Shown: positions 56,901 through 64,000 of the stretch, one piece after another
Position numbering within the stretch: position 1 is the first letter of the stretch
How the letters are laid out: the number at the start of each line of letters is the position of its first letter
Assembly (NCBI GenBank): GCA_036785705.1
Contig: JAWUZG010000036.1
Span: 12,147,501 to 12,211,500, forward strand
Direction of reading: 5' to 3'
Source: Acanthornis magna
Taxonomy: Eukaryota; Chordata; Aves; Passeriformes; Acanthizidae
DNA length: 64,000 bases
Notes under the pieces: generated by a model
What the model saw: only the letters and a program-made list of their open reading frames with translations
Databases searched by the model: none
Told to the model about the DNA's origin: nothing
Made by a program: the position numbers and the translations under genes

Positions 56901-58110
56901 AGAATCACAGAATCACACAATAGTTAGGGTTGGAACGGATCTCAGGAGATCATTCTGTCCAACCCCTGTGCCAAGGCAGGGTCACCTAGAACAGGGGACA
57001 CAGGAACACATTCTAGTGGGTTTTGACTGTCTCCAGAGAGAGAGACTCCATGACCTTCCTGGGCAGCCTGCTCCAGTACCATCTTCAATGTAAAGAAGTC
57101 CTTTCTCACACTGAGGTGAAACTTCTTCTGTTTTAGTTTACAGCCATTATTTCTGGTCTTGTCTCTGGGCACCACTGCAGTTCTGGCACCATCCTCTTGG
57201 CATCTGCCTTTGACATATTTATACACAGTGATGACATCCCCTCTCAGTCTCCTCCACACTAAACAGGCCCAGCTCCCTCAGTCTCTCCTTGTAAGAGAGA
57301 TGCTCCAGACCCCTCATCATCTTTGTGACCCTCTGCTGGACCCTCTCCAGCAGCTCCTTGTCTCCCTTGTACTGAGGAGCCCAGAACTGGACACTCCAGA
57401 TGTGGCCTCAGCAGGGCCGAGCAGAGGGGAGGATCAGCTCCCTTGACCTGCTGGCCACACTCTTCTGATGCACTCCAGGGTCCCACTGAGCCTGCTGGCC
57501 ACAAGGACACACTGCTGGCTCATTGTCGCCTTGTCGCCTGCCAGGACTCCCAGGTCCTTCTCCGCAGAGCTGCTCTTCAGTGGGGCAGCCCCAGCCTGTG
57601 CTGGTACTTGGGTTATTCCTCCCCAGGCGCAGGACCCTGCACTTGCCCTTGTTGAGCCTCATTAGGGTTCTCTCTGTCCAACTCTCCAGTCTATCAAGGT
57701 CCTGCTGAATGGCAGCAGAGCCTTCAGGTGTATCAGCCACTGCCCCAGTTCCACATCATCAGCAAACCTGCTGAGGGTATCCCTTCCTCCAGGTCATTGA
57801 TAAACACGTTGAATATTGATACCTGGTGACCCCCACTGAATACAGGGTTTCACCTGGGTTTGACTCCACTGATCACAACGCTCTGAGCTCTGCCATTCAG
57901 CCAGTCCTTGATCCACCTCACTGTCCATTCATCTGACCCACAGTGCCCTTAGCTTACCTATAGAGGATATTATATTATTATAGGACACAGTGTCAAAAGC
58001 CTTGCTGAGGTGGAGGCAGACAACATCCACTGCTCTCCTGTCATCAACCCATCCTGCCATGGCATCACAGAAGGCTGTCAGATTTGCCATAGAAAGAGTT
58101 ACCTGCTGCT
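56901..58110 (-). mobile_element. CR1 LINE copy, 5'-truncated
   Basis: On the + strand it begins AGAATCACAGAATCACACA (complement of the CR1 3' end). On the minus strand it shows VDVVCLHLSKAFDTVS (RT motif A region), MRLNKGKCRVLRLGRNNP, SVASRSRELILP, then KFHLSVRKDFFTLK. Frames are broken by shifts. It runs to about the start of the reverse transcriptase catalytic region, then stops near a CTG-rich stretch. Confidence 0.92.
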
Positions 58111-61100
58111 GCTGCAGTAGCAGAAGTAATCTCATCCCTGGAGCTGCCTGGATTTCTGCTGTGTGTAACAAATGGAGAGAACATAAGGTTACTATGGGAG
58201 TGGTCCTTCTGCTGCTTTTATAGGAATCAGTCAGGCTCAGGGACTCAGCTACTGCACTCTGTGAGGATGGGGGCTCATGCAAAGCTTGAATTTTGAGCAG
58301 CTCAATCTTTTCTGCAGTGATACAAGCCAGGGAAAGTCACAACCTGCCCTTACAGTGGTACTGAAGCAAAGCACTGTTGTTGTTGCCTGCTGCAGAAAGG
58401 CTTCATCACAGCCTTGGGCAGGCGTCAAAACATTGTGTGGTGGTCTCTGAGATAACGGCTACCAAAGCCTCAGACAAGATTGTTACATTTCCTTTTATTC
58501 AAGGCTAAAGATATATTCTTTTTGCTTTTATCCACATAGCATAAGATAGACTTATCTATGCTCAGTACTTTGTTTCAGAAAGAAAGTAAATTGGGATTGA
58601 TGCTCATGTAGGAGGGAAGAGGGGGAGCAGGGAAACTGTGTAATGTACCTCCCCTGGCTGCACAACCTTCACCTCAGGTAGTACCTGGATCCTTCACCGG
58701 CAAGAATAATGCCCTGTTTCACGTTGGCATCATCCAGGCTTCACTCCCAGGGACCACATTTGCAAAGATTCTCAGATATTGTGTACCCTTGCCACTCCGC
58801 TTTGTCAACATTTTTAAGGTTGTTTGTCTTTTTTTTCTTCCTTTTTAAAAAAATTATTGGCTTTTTTTTTTTTTTTTTTTTTTTTTTTTTCCTAAATTAT
58901 GCTGGGTATAGAAATCTAGGAATTATAACAAAATAACTTTTCTCTCTGTGTGTATGCATGTGAGTATAAATAAACTTCTAGTCCTGACATTCTAGAAGGT
59001 GTTGTTACAGCATACTGGTCTAGGTAGGATCATTATGAGCACTGTATGAGACATACATTCTTCCAAATCTAGCACATATATTACATTTATTCCTGTTACT
59101 ACAATGAGTCATTAAGACAGTCCAGGAGTTTGGGTTAATTGCTCTCCACTGCTAACTTGAGAAAAAGGACTATTGTTTTCCCCATCAGATTATACAAATC
59201 AACCCTGTGATGTGGAACAAGGTATTTGTTTGACATCATTTGCCTCAGACTAATTTAAGGTACAAAGCAAAAATATTTGATGTAAGCAATACCCTAGCTG
59301 GCACAATGTTTAGGCTCAAGCATAAAAAGAGCGAGTAGAGAGCAGAACACATTGAAAAATGTCTGACAGCTGGTATTAATTGAATAGATTTAGGGGATTA
59401 CACCAAACTGAGCCAGCCAGAGAAAAACTGCTGCTTCAGTGGGGATGTTCAGTTCTGGTCAAGGGTGATGAGACTGAATGACAGGATAATAATTTTTGAA
59501 CAAGAAAAATTTTTAAAAATTATTAGGATTTTAATTCCTTCTGCTTCTTTTGCTCAATGCTGGGAGACCTCTGTGCTCTTGCAGGACCACGCGTAGGAGC
59601 AGGATTTGTTTTCCTCCGTCCACACTTTACAGATCACAACCAGACCCCCAAAGTCAAAGCTCACAGCCATCCCTGCTAAAGAAAAGACAACCTCTTTCCA
59701 CAGTATTTCTCAGGCAATTAATGCTTTGCTAGTAATTCCCAGCTCCTCCTTGGGCCTTCAACTCTCTTATCCATCATCCATTCCCCAGGTAATGCTATTG
59801 ACCTCAGTTATTAGTGCTTAGATAGTAGTAGATTTATTTATTCTCTGTTTTACATACACGTAATAGTGCACTGACAAAAAAACTGTGTAAAAAGGAGATA
59901 TTAAGAAATACCTAGGATACCAGGTTAAATATTTACAATGTAAGGAATGCGAAACTGAGCAGTTTTTTGAGCAGCCTTATTTAGCATATGCAGTACAAAA
60001 TCACCATCTTTAATTACAAGACAACATATCCTGCTTTTGGCCCAGAGACACTCTGCCTTCTCTAATACTGGAGCGCAGCTGCTCTGAATCCTCACGGTAG
60101 CTGAGGACCAGATGAGGCTCCTTTTTCTAGGATCAGCCTTATTTACATTGCTTTTGGGGATGTCTAACAGGCCAGACATGGAGATGGTCTGGTAAAGCAG
60201 GGCAAAGACCCTGCCCTGGTCAGGTTCCCTGTCTTGCACATGATGGGGCTCTTACCTCTCCAGATGGCTCATCCAAACCTTGCTTCTTCCCATCCCTGTG
60301 ACTGGAAGGGCGGTCCACTGGCGACTACCACCTCTGCCTGATCCTGAGAGCCCAGTTCCCCAGCCAGAGCAGGCAGTGCCCTGTCCCAGGCTTGCTGAAG
60401 GCAGCAGAGAGGTCAGCTGCTCCTGGGCAGCGGCTGGAGCTCTGAGCAGCCGCAGCACATCAGGAAACCTCTGGTGTGTAAGCTGCTCCAGTCTGGGCAG
60501 ACTTTTGTGTGAACTGCAAAGACATTCTAAATAACCAAGGTTCATCTTCTCTATCTCTGTCTCATACTTGGCTCTGATCCTAGGTGTCTTCTAAGAAGGA
60601 TTCACCGATTTCTAGTGATTTCTTTTGCCCTGAGTTCTCAAACAAAAATAGCTGGTTTTGCTGAAAAATTCCAGAAAGACTTTAACAGATATCCAGTATT
60701 GAGGACTCAAGTTGGAGCAGTCTGTCTGGGAAGGCTGAAATGGGGAGCATAAGCACAATCATGCATTGTTTTCTAGAGGAGGGTTAGTGAGGTAATTAGG
60801 CACATGGTGTTCACTTATGATGTCTTCTGAGGAGAGGAACAGCAGCTGATATTGGGATTTTGGGACTCCTATATAAACAGTGGTGATGCATTCTTTCCTA
60901 GTCACATAAGGATTTTTCTAACACCTCATTAATTTATTAAAACCAGATAGCAAATCTTGAATAAAATAATGGCAATGGTCCCAGAATAATTAACCACAGA
61001 TGGCAAAGTCTGTTTAGTTAAAAACACACACACAAAACAGGGTACCATTTATTGTGACTGTTGCTGTCGTCTCTGAATGTGCATGTTGACTTATTAATGA

Positions 61101-63902
61101 TTTTGGGGCATAGTGAGTGGTTATGTCTTCCTGCTGTAATTAGTGTTTATTTTCAGCAGCTGTTGAAAGTTGTTGTTTTTGTGATACTGAATAAATTATT
61201 TTAGGTACAGGAAACATTAACAGTGAACCATCTGTTTTGGGATACATTAAGATCTCATTTAAAGATGACATTGAATAATTACATTCGCATTTTGAACTTT
61301 TAAAGGAGAACTTAGTTTTTAAACCATGATGGCTTATGTTTATGCTTTGTGATTTCCCCCCTTACAGAATCAATGGTTTTTCTCTGTGAATGACAAGGAT
61401 TCTGTCACTTTGAAGTTATTCAAACTTTCAAACTTCCCTAAATCATATATATTCCTCCAATCCCTGGAACGTGTGGTAATACACTTAGAAGGATTATGAT
61501 GGGCAGGTGCACAAGTTTTTTTGAGTATCCTTATAAGCCTAATAATTTTAAAAAACGTGATGAAGCAGTGGCAAAAATGCGACGCATGCTTTTATAGGCC
61601 AGATGTTCCCCTTTATTAGGGAGCAGGATAACCCTCAGGATTTCCTTTTAATCCGGAATCGTTCTTCAGCAGATGAGGGCAGTGGGTGTCTCTCCATTGC
61701 CGCAGGTGTGGCACAGGATCCAAAGCCTCTGAAAGACATTCTGTGCAGATATTAGAGCCAGAACATATTTATACAGCATGCTTGTTGTGTGCACAGCACG
61801 CCTGATTGTACTGGCACCTTGTAAGCTGAAACCTGGCAGGCTTTAAGGATTCGGGATGGACGTGCATGCCCTGCAATCCTGGAGGAAGCGAGTGGCAAGG
61901 GTCTCAGAGATGAAGGCACAACACAATAAATGGAGATCAGGAGAAGGTAAAGCTTTTAGCCACTCAGGTCATCTGAACACTCCCTTTGTCACCAGTGCAC
62001 AAAGCCAGTTTGGTAAGTTAATTTGTTCCTCTTAAAATACATAGACTGAACAGGCCTTTGGAGATTCACATCCCTTTTCACTAACTGCAGAGGAAACCAC
62101 GGAAAGCCTGTCAGGATTAGCCAACTCTGTTTTAGGTGACTATAGGCAGAAGGAACGTCACCCATCACAAAGTAGCTCCATGCCTCTTGCCCTTGCAACC
62201 TGATTACCTCGTCTTGTTTGGTTCAGCTCACTCTTTTTATATACTTCTGCAAAACAAACACACACTGATTTGAGCAGGCAGATTAACTGTTTTCCTGTAC
62301 CTCCTATAAAGGAGATGAGTACCTTCCATGTGCAGTGCTCTCCATATACCACTTTTCTATAGTGCATCCTATGATGTCTCTCCTAATACATGAAAAGTAA
62401 GAACTGAAATAAATTTTTTTCCTACTTGCATTAATATCCATAGATATGCTAATATACTCAGTGCACCATAGCTGTGATTATCCATCTCTTCAGTATTTAC
62501 ACCACAGCAAAGAGCAAAAGACATCTCCATATGACTGATGATAATGAGGACTGTACCAAATTTGCTTCTTTATGCTTTTGCTCAACAAGATATGTAGTTT
62601 TCAAACAAACTGATTTCATTTAAAATTTTGAACTGGGGAGCTCTCATCTATTTCCTCTTTCAAGAAAACAGAATGATGGCTGATGTACTTCCACTGACTA
62701 CCAGGAAATGCTATTCATAATCTGTAATATGTCTCTCATAACTTGCGAGTAACACCGCATCTTGTGAAAGCAAACTAATTGTACATGCTCACTTAAGCCT
62801 TATAACATTTCATGTCTTGTGGGAAGCAAAAAGTCATGGTGATTTGTGACAGATTTTGAGATAGTTTAATCTGCAAAAATGAAAGTAGTCTTCTATAAAA
62901 AAAAATCTTCACTGCTACAAGTATTTTTCAATAGTTGCTCCCTCTCAGGCTTTATCTATGTGGTAGTTTTGATTAAAGCCTCCATGTGTAGACTGCCTAT
63001 GAAGGAAATATGCAGTTTTCTTAGTAAGAAGTATCAGGGGAGCCCTTGGTGTGCTTGGCCTTCTGTGTGCCTACTGCCCTGGGGGCACGAGGATAATATC
63101 ATTGGCTTTATCCCCTAATGTTCATCCCTAAAGTCTCCTCCAGGGAATGATTATCTTTCTCAAACCAGCTACGAGCCTGGCAGTCTCAACAAAATTGTGT
63201 CTGGCACCATGTCCTCCAGCACAGTGATTACTCCCAGAACTGAAGACGCAGGCTTCCCTTCTTTGGCATTTGGGGAATGTCCAGGGTCTCGGTACCAGTA
63301 GTGCATTATAACTAGGTATTTTACATTTATCCTTACTATTGATTTATGCTGAAACTACCAATGAACGTGGTTAGAGATGGCTGGTTAGCCCTGAAGCAAA
63401 CCTAGGTAGTTCTCTCAAATAAAAGGCCTTATTTCTCTGAAAAAAAATAGATCAACAAATCAGGGCCTATCAGATCATGTCTTGCAAAACAGTAGCCAGT
63501 TCAGAGGAGAGCTAAAACTATAGCAATTTTTTTCCTTAAAGTGCAAACAAACTCTCCCTTAAAGTGGAGTATTTTCAAACTCAGAAGATTAAGTAATTTA
63601 TTGCTGGACTTTTTAATTGCAAAATACTATATGCAAATTCACAATTATACACTGTGAATAAAGATGTTGCTTATCAAACTTCCATGAATAAATATTAGGG
63701 GAAAGATTACTTATACTTTCCCCACAACATCTCCTGAAAAATGTAATTTTGGAATTTAAAAACCAATACTCTTCTGGTCAGAGAGACTGTATTTTTAGTG
63801 AATGAAAACTATAGGACTTAGAAAACCTTAACATACATATTTTAGCAAATTGATGCTGGAAATTACATAGCTCTAAGCTTGAAACTTCAAAGATTTACCC
63901 AA
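58111..63902. other. intergenic, no genes seen
   Basis: About 5.8 kb. It contains a T29 run (58862-58890), a short (CA)n near 61026 and a moderately GC-rich patch at 60250-60530. Short open frames show no family resemblance. Confidence 0.5.
58862..58890 (+). repeat. poly(T) run
   Basis: Twenty-nine consecutive T, preceded by an AAAAAATTATTGG stretch. No retroposed gene recognised next to it. Confidence 0.9.
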
Positions 63903-64000
63903 GAGTCACAGAATATTCTGCTCTGAAAGGGACCCACAAGGACCATCTGAGTCCAACTCTTTAAGGAATGGCCCATACAGGGACTGAATCCACAACTTTG
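63903..64000 (-). mobile_element. tRNA-Ile-derived SINE with CR1 tail, cut by window end
   Basis: Same family as 7774-7910. On the minus strand GTTGTGGATTCAGTCCC then TGTATGGGCC corresponds to the T arm and acceptor end of tRNA-Ile, followed by the CR1-type tail GGTCCTTGTGGGTCCC and an end TATTCTGTGACTC. The 5' part of the head lies beyond the window. Confidence 0.75.

Noticed and set aside
58862..58890. Poly(T) as the tail of a minus-strand processed pseudogene
   Set aside because: No gene-like sequence or target duplication was recognised next to it; a simple homopolymer is the safer call.

Overview
The window looks like bird nuclear DNA, most likely from a passerine. CR1 LINE copies dominate the repeats on both strands. 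Two repeats have a tRNA-Ile-like head joined to a CR1 3' tail, the structure I recall for the songbird SINE family TguSINE1. The one host gene is a vertebrate multi-exon gene, GPBP1 (vasculin). GPBP1 lies at human 5q11, which corresponds to the bird Z chromosome, so Z linkage is likely but inferred.

Layout. Positions 1-3537 are an upstream intron with no recognisable exon. Positions 3538-17419 hold nine consecutive GPBP1 coding exons on the + strand, all with AG/GT borders and compatible phases. They encode about 450 residues, nearly the whole protein except the roughly 21 residues encoded further upstream. The GPBP1 introns contain a tRNA-Ile/CR1 SINE (7774-7910), a 1.5 kb CR1 copy on the minus strand (9372-10858) and an internally deleted CR1 copy (13460-14060). 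The 3' UTR starts at 17420; candidate poly(A) signals lie at 17715, 18161 and 20033.

From about 20 kb to 64 kb I see no convincing protein-coding host gene. The region holds CR1 copies (25115-25850, 30907-31055, 56901-58110), a degraded ancient CR1/L3-like LINE (54560-55160), a possible solo-LTR-like repeat (26072-26830), one weak candidate exon (34916-35027), simple repeats, and a second SINE cut by the window end.

The main feature is a complete, very young class I (gammaretrovirus-like) endogenous retrovirus on the minus strand, 40949-51563. It has a 5-bp target duplication (AAAAC) and two LTRs of about 1019 bp that differ by eye at two substitutions and three homopolymer lengths. It also has a proline-type primer binding site, an open gag, a full-length open pol, an env frame carrying only a surface-subunit part, and a polypurine tract. 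Gag and pol share one reading frame, split by a single UGA followed by sequence that can fold as an H-type pseudoknot. This is the gammaretroviral readthrough plan, with UGA instead of UAG.

The most unusual part is the provirus's 1.8 kb AT-rich leader. It is built of tandem repeats with about fourteen YY1-like CCATNTT sites. It has no ATG on the proviral sense strand between the LTR and gag, against about 36 on the other strand, and a strong 3' splice-site-like sequence sits just before the gag start. Together these suggest a leader shaped for ribosome scanning, splicing or internal transcriptional control.
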